DNA of 42,205 nucleotides from Prevotella sp. UBA1705 (GCA_002317385.1 DCJH01000071.1:21957-64161), one strand, 5' to 3'; positions 7,873 through 15,527 are shown, counted from the first letter of the stretch. Notes: generated by a model from the sequence alone, not told the origin. Numbers and translations are program-made.

Positions 7873-8616
7873 TCACAACACCTCGACGCACATGGTCACA
7901 TCGCGCAGCGGGCGGTCGTCGGGGGCAGTGTCCATAGCCTGTATCCGCTCCACCACGTCGAGCCCATGCTCCACCTCTCCGAACACGGTGTAGGCGCCGT
8001 CGAGGTGTGGCGTGCCGCCGAGCGTGGTGTAGGTCTCGCGCTGTTGGGGCGAGAAGCGGAACGGTCCGGCGGCCTTACACCGCTCCTTGGCCTCGTCTAC
8101 GATGCGCTGTTGCAACGCCTGGAGACCCTCGCGGTCGCGGTTCCGGCGCATGGTCTTCATCTCTTCCAGATGCTCGCGCCTCACCATCTCAAACATATCC
8201 TGCTCTTGTTGCATGGCCATCTGGCGCTCCATCTGCCCCAGTTCGCCCTCGCCGAACGTCTGACCCCATACGATGTAGAACTGGCTTCCGCTACTCTCGC
8301 GCTGCGGGTTCACCTCGTCGCCCAGTCGGGCAGCACTCAGCGCGCCACGCTTGTGGTAGAGCTGGGGCACGCTAATCTCGGCCGGAATGGTGTAGTCGGG
8401 GCCGCCCGTGCCCAACCGCTTGCCCTGCGGCGCCCCCTTGCTCTCCGGGTCGCCACCCTGAATCATAAAGTCTGGGATGACGCGGTGGAACAAAGTGCCG
8501 TCGTAGTAGCCCTCACGGGCCAGTTTGATAAAGTTGTCTCTGTGCAGCGGCGTCTCGTCGTAGAGGCGCACCACGATATCTCCCTCGGGAGTCTTGATTC
8601 TGATTCTTGTTGCCAT
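7873..8616 (-). CDS. Cyclophilin-type peptidyl-prolyl cis-trans isomerase with helical insertion
   Basis: A 247-aa proline isomerase without signal peptide. The core has EGDIVVRLYDETP (11-23), FHRVIPDFMIQGGD (43-56, with catalytic R45), GALSAAR (91-97), SGSQFYIVWG (109-118) and, after an interruption, LDGAYTVFGEV (205-215). Residues about 119-198 form a charged, Met/Gln/Arg-rich, probably helical insertion (GQMERQMAMQQEQDMFEMVRR is its centre) between the SQFYI strand and the VFG strand; ordinary bacterial cyclophilins have only a short loop here. The tryptophan of the cyclosporin site is not evident. It has a consensus promoter, a leader with a strong hairpin, and a terminator at 7822-7852, so it is monocistronic. 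Confidence 0.93.
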   Translation of the reverse strand: MATRIRIKTPEGDIVVRLYDETPLHRDNFIKLAREGYYDGTLFHRVIPDFMIQGGDPESKGAPQGKRLGTGGPDYTIPAEISVPQLYHKRGALSAARLGDEVNPQRESSGSQFYIVWGQTFGEGELGQMERQMAMQQEQDMFEMVRREHLEEMKTMRRNRDREGLQALQQRIVDEAKERCKAAGPFRFSPQQRETYTTLGGTPHLDGAYTVFGEVEHGLDVVERIQAMDTAPDDRPLRDVTMCVEVL

Positions 8617-8640
8617 GGCTTGTGTATGGATATCAAAAGA

Positions 8641-8675
8641 GGGCAGCCAGCCGAGATTTTTCGGCTTGACTGCCC
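8641..8675 (-). promoter_or_regulatory. Leader hairpin (possible attenuator) upstream of the cyclophilin gene
   Basis: GGGCAG (8641-8646) pairs with CTGCCC (8670-8675), and AGCCGA (8649-8654) with TCGGCT (8661-8666). In the minus-strand transcript the hairpin is followed by TCTTTTG. It lies between the promoter (8690) and the ATG (8616), so it is inside the 5' leader. Confidence 0.6.
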
Positions 8676-8689
8676 TTCAACTTGGGTCA

Positions 8690-8720
8690 CAAAGTTAATA
8701 TAAATAGGTGAATGGGCCAA
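8690..8720 (-). promoter_or_regulatory. Consensus promoter of the cyclophilin gene
   Basis: On the minus strand TTGG (8717-8720), exactly 19 nt, then TAACTTTG (8690-8697). The predicted start is about 8684, giving a leader of roughly 68 nt. Confidence 0.8.
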
Positions 8721-8783
8721 GCCCGCGGCCTATAAAATGCATGCCACCATGGGGCTATCGCCCGGCAATTGGGGCGCCGAGGG

Positions 8784-9212
8784 TCAGACAATGGCATGCC
8801 GATTCTTCCGCTTGGAGGTGTAGCTCACGTGGATCCAGCGTGGATGGGGCGACCCGATGGGCTCGAAGATGAGCTGGTCGAAGTCGATATAGCACCGGAT
8901 GAACTCATACATGCGCATCCCTCGGTCGGCATCGTTGATCACGATGTCGGCGGCCTCGCCACGTGTGTGCTGCGAGTTGGCCACGCCTCCCACCAGTCGG
9001 TTCACCTTCGTGGTGCGGAAACCACTGGAGATGACCACTGGTCCGAATTGCCGGCGCAGGGGTTCGAGCACGTGGAGCGCCAGGTCGCGCAGGGCCTGTT
9101 CCTGCTGCAGGTTGGGCAGGTTGGGCAGTTCGTTTTCTATCGCTACGCCCGAGCGGGTGAGCTCGTAGAGCGTGAAATGGTCTGAAAGATGCAGTTTTTC
9201 CTGATGTGTCAT
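8784..9212 (-). CDS. Peptidase M15-family D-Ala-D-Ala carboxypeptidase / endolysin-like
   Basis: A 142-aa zinc peptidase predicted to cut peptidoglycan stem peptides. Motifs: FTLYELTRSG near the N-terminus, VISSGFRT (about 60-67), SQHTRGEAADI (the HxxGxAxD metal motif, about 81-91) and WIHVSY near the C-terminus (second His). The order and size match the short Peptidase_M15_3 group found in phages and as single chromosomal genes in Bacteroidales. No signal peptide is present, so export would need another route such as a holin. The ATG overlaps the stop of the upstream gene (ATGA), so the two are translationally coupled. No other phage genes are nearby. Confidence 0.9.
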   Translation of the reverse strand: MTHQEKLHLSDHFTLYELTRSGVAIENELPNLPNLQQEQALRDLALHVLEPLRRQFGPVVISSGFRTTKVNRLVGGVANSQHTRGEAADIVINDADRGMRMYEFIRCYIDFDQLIFEPIGSPHPRWIHVSYTSKRKNRHAIV

Positions 9213-9592
9213 AGTGTGTTGTAGGTTATAAAATGGTTTAAAATGTTGTCTTCTCCGTCGAGTCGTTCATAGCGTGACAGCATCGAGCAGTCGTCGCTCA
9301 CGCGTTCTGCCAGGTCGCCCACGATGCGTGTCAGACTGCCGGGCACCCTCCGCCCCACGGCGGCAAAGGCTTCCCGTGCCAGCTGGGCCTGGGTGTAGGG
9401 GCATCCCTGGGTGTCGACGAGCCTGCGTTGCTGCCACACCAGATGCACCATCTCCACCAGTCCGCGCTGCGTTCCGGTCCACCCCACCCTGCCGGCAGGC
9501 TGGCCAATGAGCCACGCCAGGTCGTCGGTCATGCGACTGAGGGCCTTGAGGCGGCGGCGCTGTCGCTCCTGAATAAGCTCCATCGGGGTCAT
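9209..9592 (-). CDS. Unknown 127-aa protein coupled to the M15 peptidase
   Basis: I do not recognise the family. The protein is soluble, rich in Arg and Leu, and mostly helical by eye: an N-terminal helix MELIQERQRRRLKALSRM, then WLIGQPAG, a central LVEMVHLVWQQRRL and a segment YTQAQLAREAFAAVGRRVPG that could be a helix-turn-helix or scaffold helix. No signal or membrane segment. It overlaps the M15 peptidase gene by four bases and has a consensus promoter at 9738-9768, so a joint role is likely; regulator or immunity-like partner are both possible. Alternative start: Met4. Confidence 0.75.
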   Translation of the reverse strand: MTPMELIQERQRRRLKALSRMTDDLAWLIGQPAGRVGWTGTQRGLVEMVHLVWQQRRLVDTQGCPYTQAQLAREAFAAVGRRVPGSLTRIVGDLAERVSDDCSMLSRYERLDGEDNILNHFITYNTL

Positions 9593-9737
9593 AGGCGTTG
9601 ATGTTTAGGATGAATCATGTGGGCCGTGTGCCCGTTTTCTGTCTTGTTTGCTGATGTTTTGTTCATGTTGTTTTGCTGTTTTTTGAGTAAGTATTGATGG
9701 GATTGGCACCAAGCCGGCATAGGTCCAACCGCCTGAG

Positions 9738-9768
9738 CAAAGGTATGCGATAGCCCCATGATATCCAA
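9738..9768 (-). promoter_or_regulatory. Consensus promoter of the two-gene M15 operon
   Basis: On the minus strand TTGG (9765-9768), 19 nt, TACCTTTG (9738-9745). It leaves a leader of about 140 nt before the ATG at 9592. Confidence 0.75.
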
Positions 9769-10069
9769 AAATTGATTAACGGATTAAGTATCGTTAGGAT
9801 TTCAAGGAAATGAAACTTCACAAACCGCGCCTCATCCCCCACTCCATCTCCCGCTTCTCGGCCCAACTCCACACCGTTTTGTAGTGTCCCTTCCGTCCCC
9901 ATCCATCCACGAAACCACGTTCGAATAACTCTGTTTCCTCCTTTCTTCTACCCAAGAAAACCACTATACAAAAAAAAAGAAATATTTTTTTGATTTTCTC
10001 TAAGTAGTTCATCCCACCGCAAGCGTACTATGATTAAAATATCTAAAAACCCATTCAATAACTAAAAAG
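9769..10069. other. Gene-free AT-rich region before the DNRLRE-type gene
   Basis: No credible gene. It contains a long A/T tract (9968-10000) but no clear TAnnTTTG box for the rightward gene at 10070. Short leftward open frames here have no family features and are taken as chance. Confidence 0.5.
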
Positions 10070-11890
10070 ATGAAAAATAGTCTACTCCAAAAGTTGAGTG
10101 CCCTGGCACTCCTCGTAGCAGTCGCCCTTCCGTCGACCGCTCAAACCACCATCACCGTACAGGATCAGGTAACCGTGAACGGCGGCACCGCAACGCTGGC
10201 CGACGGCAGCGGCACCGTGGCCTACACCAATGCCGACAACGCCGTGTGGTATCTCGGCACGTTCAATCTGGCTCAGGTGTCCAGCATTGAGGTGAAAGGC
10301 GCAGCCTTCGTGAGCGACGGCAGCGGCAACAAATCATGGTTACGCATTGCCGCCGTGGCTCCCGGACAGTTGCCCGACGTGAACACCACCTCGCTCGGCA
10401 ATCTCAGTGGCACCATCCGCAGCGCCGCCTGTGAGGTAGCCCGCATCGTAGCAGAGACCACCCCAACCACCGTTGCCAGCGGAAAGAACCCCACCAACTA
10501 TGCCGGTGCCAACTTCACCATCACCACATCGGGCGTAACCTACAATGGAGGATACGACGGAACCGTGACGATGGACGACGCCAACAACGTGGCTCTGAGC
10601 AAAAACTCGGGTCTCTATCAGCTGTTTGTCTATGGCAAAGCCAACAAGGGCCGACTCGCGATAGACCAAATCATCATGCATTATGCCAACGAAAGTGCTT
10701 CGTCAGCCACTTCCACCATCGGTTCTTCGGCCGACACCTATGTGCGATTGAATAATACCAGCAACTTCGGCACTAAGACAGTGATGGAAATCCACACCGA
10801 CTTGGCCAATGCCACGGCACCTACCGACTTTGTAGGTCTCATGAGTTTCACCCTGCCCGAGGCCGCCGTGGGCAAGATCACAAGTGCCAAGCTGCGCCTC
10901 GTGACCAACAACTGCAAGGGTTCCACCACCATGAACATCTACCCCTATGGCAATGCCTTTGCCGAAAGTACCACCTACGATGCAGAGAACAGCTACATCA
11001 CCGCAGCCCGCCAAAGCACTCCCATTATCTTCAATGTGGCCTATGGTGTGAGAGGCAAGTCGCTCACGGCAGATGCTTTCACCGACAACACCGATGTAGC
11101 TGCATGGACCAACATCATCGACATTACCTCTTTGGTCAATGCTGCGGCCTCGTCCTCTTTCCAGATCATGCTCGACGCAGGCACCGCAGGCACCAATAAG
11201 GACGAGTTCTTTACCAAAGAAGCCGTGGATGTGACCAATACCCAAAACAATGTGACCTATCTCGCAGCCGACCTCGTACCTCAGCTCACCATCACCTATA
11301 GCACAGGCACCTCTGTAGACACCTATCAGCTCACCATGACCGATGCTCAGGCTGCCACGCTCACACTGCCCTTCGACGCCACACTGCCCGCCGGACTGAA
11401 GGCTTATACACTCGCTTACACCTCCGGTGCTGCCGCAGCTACCCCGACCGAAGTAACCGGCACACTCGCTGCCAATACTCCGGTGCTTGTCAACGCTGCA
11501 GCAGGCAGCTACGCCTTCGCCGCCATCAATGGCAAGGCTTGTCCCGAAGTGGCTACCGCCTCTACCTACGGCGCGCTCAACGGCGTGTATGCCGACACAC
11601 AGGTAGCACAGGGCAACTACGTGCTTCAGAACCAGAACGGCGATGTAGCCTTCTTTATCGTAGATGCCAATAGCGGCAATATCGTTGCTCCCGCCTACAC
11701 CGCTTACCTCACAGCAGATACTGCTGCCGCTGCCAAGATTGGCACAGGCCTCAGCAATCCCACCGCCATCAGCAGCATCAAAGCCGCTACCCAGACTGAC
11801 GGTGCCATCTACAATCTCGCCGGCCAGCGCGTAGACAAGAGCTACAAGGGCATCATCATCGTGAACGGCAAGAAGTATCTCAACCGCTAA
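10070..11890 (+). CDS. Large secreted DNRLRE-type protein with C-terminal sorting-like tail
   Basis: A 606-aa exported protein. The signal peptide is residues 1-25 (MKNSLLQKLSALALLVAVAL..STAQ). Residues about 25-205 form a Ser/Thr/Gly-rich beta region resembling carbohydrate-binding modules (VEVKG-, AVWYLGTF). Residues about 215-415 carry a DNRLRE/CBM96-like domain: ADTYVRLNNTSNFGTKTVMEIHTD, then FTLPEAAVGKITSAKLRL and IDITSLVNAA. After further beta repeats it ends IYNLAGQRVDKSYKGI and IIVNGKKYLNR, the short C-terminal module common in Prevotella surface proteins and likened to type IX secretion signals. No catalytic motif is seen; cell-surface binding of a polymer is the best inference. It is followed 13 bp later by a 63-aa gene and then a terminator. 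Confidence 0.8.
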   Translation: MKNSLLQKLSALALLVAVALPSTAQTTITVQDQVTVNGGTATLADGSGTVAYTNADNAVWYLGTFNLAQVSSIEVKGAAFVSDGSGNKSWLRIAAVAPGQLPDVNTTSLGNLSGTIRSAACEVARIVAETTPTTVASGKNPTNYAGANFTITTSGVTYNGGYDGTVTMDDANNVALSKNSGLYQLFVYGKANKGRLAIDQIIMHYANESASSATSTIGSSADTYVRLNNTSNFGTKTVMEIHTDLANATAPTDFVGLMSFTLPEAAVGKITSAKLRLVTNNCKGSTTMNIYPYGNAFAESTTYDAENSYITAARQSTPIIFNVAYGVRGKSLTADAFTDNTDVAAWTNIIDITSLVNAAASSSFQIMLDAGTAGTNKDEFFTKEAVDVTNTQNNVTYLAADLVPQLTITYSTGTSVDTYQLTMTDAQAATLTLPFDATLPAGLKAYTLAYTSGAAAATPTEVTGTLAANTPVLVNAAAGSYAFAAINGKACPEVATASTYGALNGVYADTQVAQGNYVLQNQNGDVAFFIVDANSGNIVAPAYTAYLTADTAAAAKIGTGLSNPTAISSIKAATQTDGAIYNLAGQRVDKSYKGIIIVNGKKYLNR

Positions 11891-11903
11891 ACCCCTTCCC
11901 ATC

Positions 11904-12095
11904 ATGAAGAAAACCTATCTGGCTCCGGCCATCAAAAACAGGAATATGGATGCCTCTGAGCTCTTGCAGAGCAGCGTAACCGGCACAACGGTCACCTCTC
12001 AGAAGGATGCCAAGGACACCTATACCGTGCTGGGCAAGTCTCACAGCGTGTGGGACTCCGAGGATCAGCCGTCCTCCGACGATGCCTGGCAGTAG
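11904..12095 (+). CDS. 63-aa Prevotella-type small protein with acidic WD tail
   Basis: A short protein with an N-terminal block MKKTYLAPAIKNRNM and LLQSS, a variable Thr/Lys middle, and an acidic C-terminus SVWDSEDQPSSDDAW. Many small Prevotella proteins of unknown function share the MKKxYxxP start, an LxxSS block and a WD/DD-rich end. The start ATG lies 13 bp after the stop of the large secreted gene, and a strong terminator follows 28 bp after the stop, so this is a real operon partner. No signal peptide. The KKxYxxP block resembles leader regions of some ribosomally made peptides, but no modifying enzyme is nearby, so that remains speculation. Confidence 0.7.
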   Translation: MKKTYLAPAIKNRNMDASELLQSSVTGTTVTSQKDAKDTYTVLGKSHSVWDSEDQPSSDDAWQ

Positions 12096-12123
12096 CCGCC
12101 TCTAATGCGTACAACCACTTTCA

Positions 12124-12157
12124 AGGTGCCCCGCGGTATGCCCGTGGGGCACCTTTC
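12124..12157 (+). terminator. Rho-independent terminator of the DNRLRE-type operon
   Basis: Perfect 9-bp stem AGGTGCCCC (12124-12132) with GGGGCACCT (12146-12154) and a following TTTCT. Confidence 0.85.
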
Positions 12158-12321
12158 TATATATAAGACTCTAAAAATATAACCCGTAAATGACCCATCC
12201 TCCAGTAGTCGCCTCTCCATAAGCCTTCGATGGCTACTGCACGATGGCGTGGTTTTCATGTAATATCTGTGAACCGACCATCCAACAAGGGGATGATGGA
12301 TTCCGGAAGACGGGCTCGGCC

Positions 12322-13086
12322 CTATGAGATGATGCGCAGGCGAAGGCCTATCTGCACCGCGGCAGCGGTGTTGTTCACCTGCAGGGCCGCGAGGATGTTC
12401 TGGCGATGGCGATACACCGTGTTGGTAGAGATGCACAGGCGCGAGGCGATCTGCTTGCTGCCCAAGCCCTGAGCCAGCAGGCGGAGCACCTCTTTCTCTC
12501 GCGGACTGAGCATCTGCTGGTCGTGCTGCTCATACTCCACGATGGGCACCGGCACGCCACTGGCACTGTCGATAATCTGTCCGACAAACCCCTCGGGCGA
12601 CACGACGGAGGGCGTGTAGAGGCACACCGACAGCCATACGCTGCCGTTGTCGAGGCGCTCCAGATAATAGGTGCGGTGGAGCACGGCAATGGTCCGGCCG
12701 CCGGGCAGATTGAAATGCACCACGCACGCCGTGTGGTAGCGGTGGCGCTGCTCCACCGGCAGATGGCTCTGAAACTGGAAATAGCGCAGCTCGAGCACGT
12801 GGCGCTCCACCAATTCGTCGGGCGGGATGCACCCGAAAATATCGTCTTCGAAGATGGAGGGGATGACCATCGGCCCCGGCTCCAGCCCCAGCAGCCGACC
12901 CATGTCGCCCGAAAAGATATAGCTCAGGTCGCGCTTCAGGTCGGAGAGCACCGCTATGCCATTCTCTATATCCACAAATTGTCGCACCTGCTCTATCCGC
13001 CGCTCCACAATCTCGGGGCGGATGGCGCCCTCGCCAAACGGCTGTCCGGTGAGCAGATGTCTCAGTTGTAGGTCTCTATCCTCCAT
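12322..13086 (-). CDS. LuxR-type HTH transcriptional regulator with PAS-like N-terminus
   Basis: A 254-aa DNA-binding regulator. The C-terminal 60 residues are a GerE/LuxR helix-turn-helix: LSPREKEVLRLLAQGLGSKQ, IASRLCISTNTVYRHRQNIL and AALQVNN. The N-terminal 180 residues have no receiver Asp pattern or autoinducer-binding signature, and are best described as PAS/sensor-like (ENGIAVLSDLKRDLSYIFSG; later RTIAVLHRTYYLERLDNGSVW). I chose the ATG at 13086; a TTG two codons upstream is less likely. It is divergent from the DUF1349 lipoprotein gene across a 93-bp gap that contains a perfect 8-bp inverted repeat inside the rightward promoter, so regulation of that neighbour is a direct prediction. 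Confidence 0.88.
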   Translation of the reverse strand: MEDRDLQLRHLLTGQPFGEGAIRPEIVERRIEQVRQFVDIENGIAVLSDLKRDLSYIFSGDMGRLLGLEPGPMVIPSIFEDDIFGCIPPDELVERHVLELRYFQFQSHLPVEQRHRYHTACVVHFNLPGGRTIAVLHRTYYLERLDNGSVWLSVCLYTPSVVSPEGFVGQIIDSASGVPVPIVEYEQHDQQMLSPREKEVLRLLAQGLGSKQIASRLCISTNTVYRHRQNILAALQVNNTAAAVQIGLRLRIIS

Positions 13087-13109
13087 GTTCAAATTGGCTA
13101 AAATTGACT

Positions 13110-13141
13110 ATTGCGCGCCGTCGCGCAATCCATTATCTTTG
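13110..13141 (+). promoter_or_regulatory. Promoter of the DUF1349 gene with embedded operator-like palindrome
   Basis: TTGC (13111-13114), 19 nt, TATCTTTG (13134-13141). The perfect inverted repeat ATTGCGCG-CCGT-CGCGCAAT (13110-13129) overlaps the -33 box and fills most of the spacer. It lies in the gap shared with the divergent LuxR-type gene. Confidence 0.75.
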
Positions 13142-13179
13142 TATGTTGTAAAATTAAACAAATAAAAAGAGAATCAAGT

Positions 13180-13929
13180 ATGAACAAGTCAATTATTTTT
13201 GCAGTCCTCTCAGGATGCGTCCTCATGCTGGGCAGCTGCGCAGGCAAGACCGAACCGACCCCAGCCAACGCCGCAGACACCACCGCCGTGGGTCTGAGCT
13301 CCACCGTGACCGACTGCGAGGTGAAGGCCGGCAACGTGACGTTTACCCGTGCCTACAACGGCGCCGACACCCTCACGCAGGTCAAGACCGACGGCACGCT
13401 GGCCATGAACACGCCCATGGGCCGCGACTTCTTCCGCGATCCCAACGACGGCATCCTCACGCAGTCTACTGCCCCGATACTCCTCACCAAGGTGGACAAC
13501 ACCAAGCCGTTCACCTTCAGCACCAAGGTGACGCCGGGATTCACCCGCGAAGGCCTCTACAACGCGGCTGCCGTCTATGTGCTGGTGAACGACACGCTGT
13601 GGCAGAAGTTCTGCTATGAGCAGGACGAGCGCGGCAACCACCGCATCGTGAGCGTGCGCACCATCGGCACCTCCGACGACAACAACCACGAAGTGCTCAC
13701 CCAGCCCTCGGTCTATCTCAAGGTATCGTCGGACACACGCACCATTGCATACTATTATTCTAAGGACAACAAGGAGTGGCAGATGGTGCGTCTCTATCGC
13801 AACAGCTATCCCAAGGAACTCTGGGTGGGCGTGTCGAGCCAGTGCCCGCAGAAGACGCAGTGCAACAGCTTGTTCCAGAATCTCCACCTCGACCAGACCC
13901 AGGTGGGCGATTTCCGCATGGGCAGCTAA
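13180..13929 (+). CDS. DUF1349-like lipoprotein
   Basis: A 249-aa lipoprotein. The N-terminus MNKSIIFAVLSGCVLMLGSC has a lipobox (LGSC, Cys20). The remainder matches the DUF1349 concanavalin-like beta sandwich: DFFRDPNDG, APILLTKVDNTKPFTFSTKV, LYNAAAVYVLVNDTLWQKFCYE, HRIVSVRT, IAYYYSKDNKEWQMVRLY and ELWVGVSSQCP. Proteins of this fold bind carbohydrates or act as glycan-associated accessory proteins; the ligand here is unknown. The true start is the ATG at 13180; an upstream in-frame TTG at 13111 lies within the promoter. It is probably controlled by the divergent LuxR-type regulator. A perfect terminator follows at 14015. Confidence 0.85.
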   Translation: MNKSIIFAVLSGCVLMLGSCAGKTEPTPANAADTTAVGLSSTVTDCEVKAGNVTFTRAYNGADTLTQVKTDGTLAMNTPMGRDFFRDPNDGILTQSTAPILLTKVDNTKPFTFSTKVTPGFTREGLYNAAAVYVLVNDTLWQKFCYEQDERGNHRIVSVRTIGTSDDNNHEVLTQPSVYLKVSSDTRTIAYYYSKDNKEWQMVRLYRNSYPKELWVGVSSQCPQKTQCNSLFQNLHLDQTQVGDFRMGS

Positions 13930-14014
13930 TCCCCTTTCCGATGCCGAGGGCAACCGCTCAAGGCCTTTTGCCATGAGCAACGGGCCCCTCAGCATCGCTT
14001 TTTTCCCTCCCTCA

Positions 14015-14039
14015 GACCAACCCCACGGGTTGGTCTTTT
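14015..14039 (+). terminator. Rho-independent terminator of the DUF1349 gene
   Basis: Perfect 9-bp stem GACCAACCC (14015-14023) with GGGTTGGTC (14027-14035), loop CAC, and TTTT. Confidence 0.9.
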
Positions 14040-14604
14040 GCGTGTTCAGACATTTAGGGGATAAGATTTCATAAAGATGTAGCTTTCTTCGTCATAAAGT
14101 TATAAACCATTCATTATCAAAATATTAGCCCCTATCATAGTCCCGATAATCAAATCTGAATTTTGCCGCTTTGCCTTCAGGTACTAATCGCGAGAGGATT
14201 CGGTACTAATCGTGCGACGATTCCTACCTTATCGCTCGACGATTAGGTAGAGAAGGGAAAGGGCTTTCGCACAGCCCCAACTTCCAAAGGAAAGGAGGGA
14301 TATGGGCGAGAGGCTTTGGAGGTAGATAGATGGCGACGGAAGAGTAGGAAAATGTCATGAAGAGAGCCCCTTTCGCTGGATGTCTTCTACAAATATTTTT
14401 GATTTCTTCATGCTCCGACCCCATCATAAGATGTTATTATGTTACTATGTCTTCTCTCTCCCGCTACCCTGTCTTCTCACTTTTGTTACTCCGTCTTCTG
14501 GTGGAAAACACGGCAAAACTCTACGATTTGTCGGCTTTTGAGGCATATGCATCACTTTATAGTTAAGATTGATTAAAAAAAGAAGAATATTCCGATTTTG
14601 CTGT
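14040..14604. other. Gene-free region with 22-nt element copy 3
   Basis: No credible gene; a 69-codon rightward open frame at 14357 has no recognisable features and is treated as chance. The third triple 22-nt element is at 14176-14250. The right half is AT-rich and leads into the promoter at 14605. Confidence 0.55.
14176..14250. repeat. Triple 22-nt palindromic element, copy 3
   Basis: Units begin at 14180 (GGTACTAATCGCGAGAGG), 14202 (GGTACTAATCGTGCGACG) and 14224 (CTACCTTATCGCTCGACG). The first two are near-identical direct repeats. The third with its tail forms CTACCTTATCG / CGATTAGGTAG, 10 of 11 paired. Confidence 0.82.
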
Positions 14605-14612
14605 TAACTTTG
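14605..14612 (+). promoter_or_regulatory. Candidate -7 element of the Ala-rich lipoprotein gene
   Basis: TAACTTTG, about 68 nt before the ATG at 14680. A small hairpin CTTGT-N7-ACAAG (14616-14632) lies at the start of the predicted leader. Confidence 0.55.
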
Positions 14613-14679
14613 ACCCTTGTAATAAGTACAAGAAAAGTTATTCACTTTTATTTTTTACTAACAAACAAATTAGAGAAAC

Positions 14680-15405
14680 ATGAAGAAATTATTTTTTGCT
14701 GCCCTGGCAGTAACTGCACTGACTATCGCAAGTTGTGGAAACAAGACCGCTGCCCCCGCAGCTGCTAACGATTCCATTGCCGACACCTCTATGGTAGACA
14801 CCACCGCTCTCGCTCCCGAGACGAAGTCTATGCTCAACTCGCTGACCACTCAGCTCACAGACGTTATCAAGAACAAGGACACCAAGGGGCTGACTACCAC
14901 GCTGGCCAACATCGCCGCTTCGTATAAGGCACTGGTTAACTCCGGCAAGCTGCAGGACGCGCTCTCCTATGGCCAGGTGATCAAGGATTTTGTGGCTAAG
15001 AACCTCGACACCATCAAGTCGTTTGCTGGCAACAACACTGCCATCAGCAGTCTGCTCTCTGGCATCCAGGCTCTGCCCACCGACGCTTCGACCACTGCCG
15101 AGCAGGCTAAGCAGGCTGTGTCGAGCAAGCTCACCGACCTCGCCTCTTCTGCTTTCCAGAAGGCTGCTGCCGGCGGTGCTACGGCTGAAGCTGCCGCTGC
15201 TGCCCTGAAGAATCTCACCGGAAACGCCATGGAAGGCGCTAAGGATGCTGCCGTGAACGCTAAGGACGCCGCCGCAGAGAAGGCTAACGAGGCTGTAGAC
15301 GCTACCAAGGCTAAGGCTGGTGAGGCTGTGAACGACGCCGCTGCCAAGACCAACGACGCTGTGAACAAGGCTGCCTCTAAGGCTGTGAAGGGTCTCGGAC
15401 TCTAA
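14680..15405 (+). CDS. Ala-rich helical lipoprotein, function unknown
   Basis: A 241-aa lipoprotein: MKKLFFAALAVTALTIASCG has the lipobox IASC (Cys19). Residues about 45-165 are helical with LTTQLTDVIKNKDTKGLTTTLANI-like heptads. Residues about 175-241 form a low-complexity run of Ala/Lys/Asp/Glu amphipathic repeats (KDAAVNAKDAAAEKANEAVD is typical), like LEA group 3 or apolipoprotein repeats. Codon use is strongly biased (GCT, GAC, AAG, CTC), unlike most neighbours, which suggests high expression. Envelope protection or spacing is a guess from composition. It has its own promoter (14605) and a terminator about 30 nt after the stop. Confidence 0.8.
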   Translation: MKKLFFAALAVTALTIASCGNKTAAPAAANDSIADTSMVDTTALAPETKSMLNSLTTQLTDVIKNKDTKGLTTTLANIAASYKALVNSGKLQDALSYGQVIKDFVAKNLDTIKSFAGNNTAISSLLSGIQALPTDASTTAEQAKQAVSSKLTDLASSAFQKAAAGGATAEAAAAALKNLTGNAMEGAKDAAVNAKDAAAEKANEAVDATKAKAGEAVNDAAAKTNDAVNKAASKAVKGLGL

Positions 15406-15435
15406 TCTTAAGAACTCCTTTCAATAACAATAACG

Positions 15436-15480
15436 ACAGGAGCCAGGTCCCGAATGGTGGACTTGACTCCTGTTTCTTTT
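15436..15480 (+). terminator. Rho-independent terminator of the Ala-rich lipoprotein gene
   Basis: ACAGGAG (15436-15442) pairs with CTCCTGT (15467-15473), with an inner GGTCC/GGAC stem, followed by TTCTTTT. Confidence 0.8.
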
Positions 15481-15527
15481 GCGTTTCCTGACACGGATAT
15501 ATAAAAATATATATCTATAAAAATATA

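Noticed and set aside
8784..9592. A prophage around the M15 peptidase
   Set aside because: No capsid, terminase, tail or integrase genes occur in the window; both sides are ordinary chromosomal genes.
14357..14566. A 69-codon rightward frame
   Set aside because: It has no promoter or recognisable domain, and sits in a low-complexity gap; its LISSC string resembles a lipobox but is too far from the N-terminus and lacks a proper signal.
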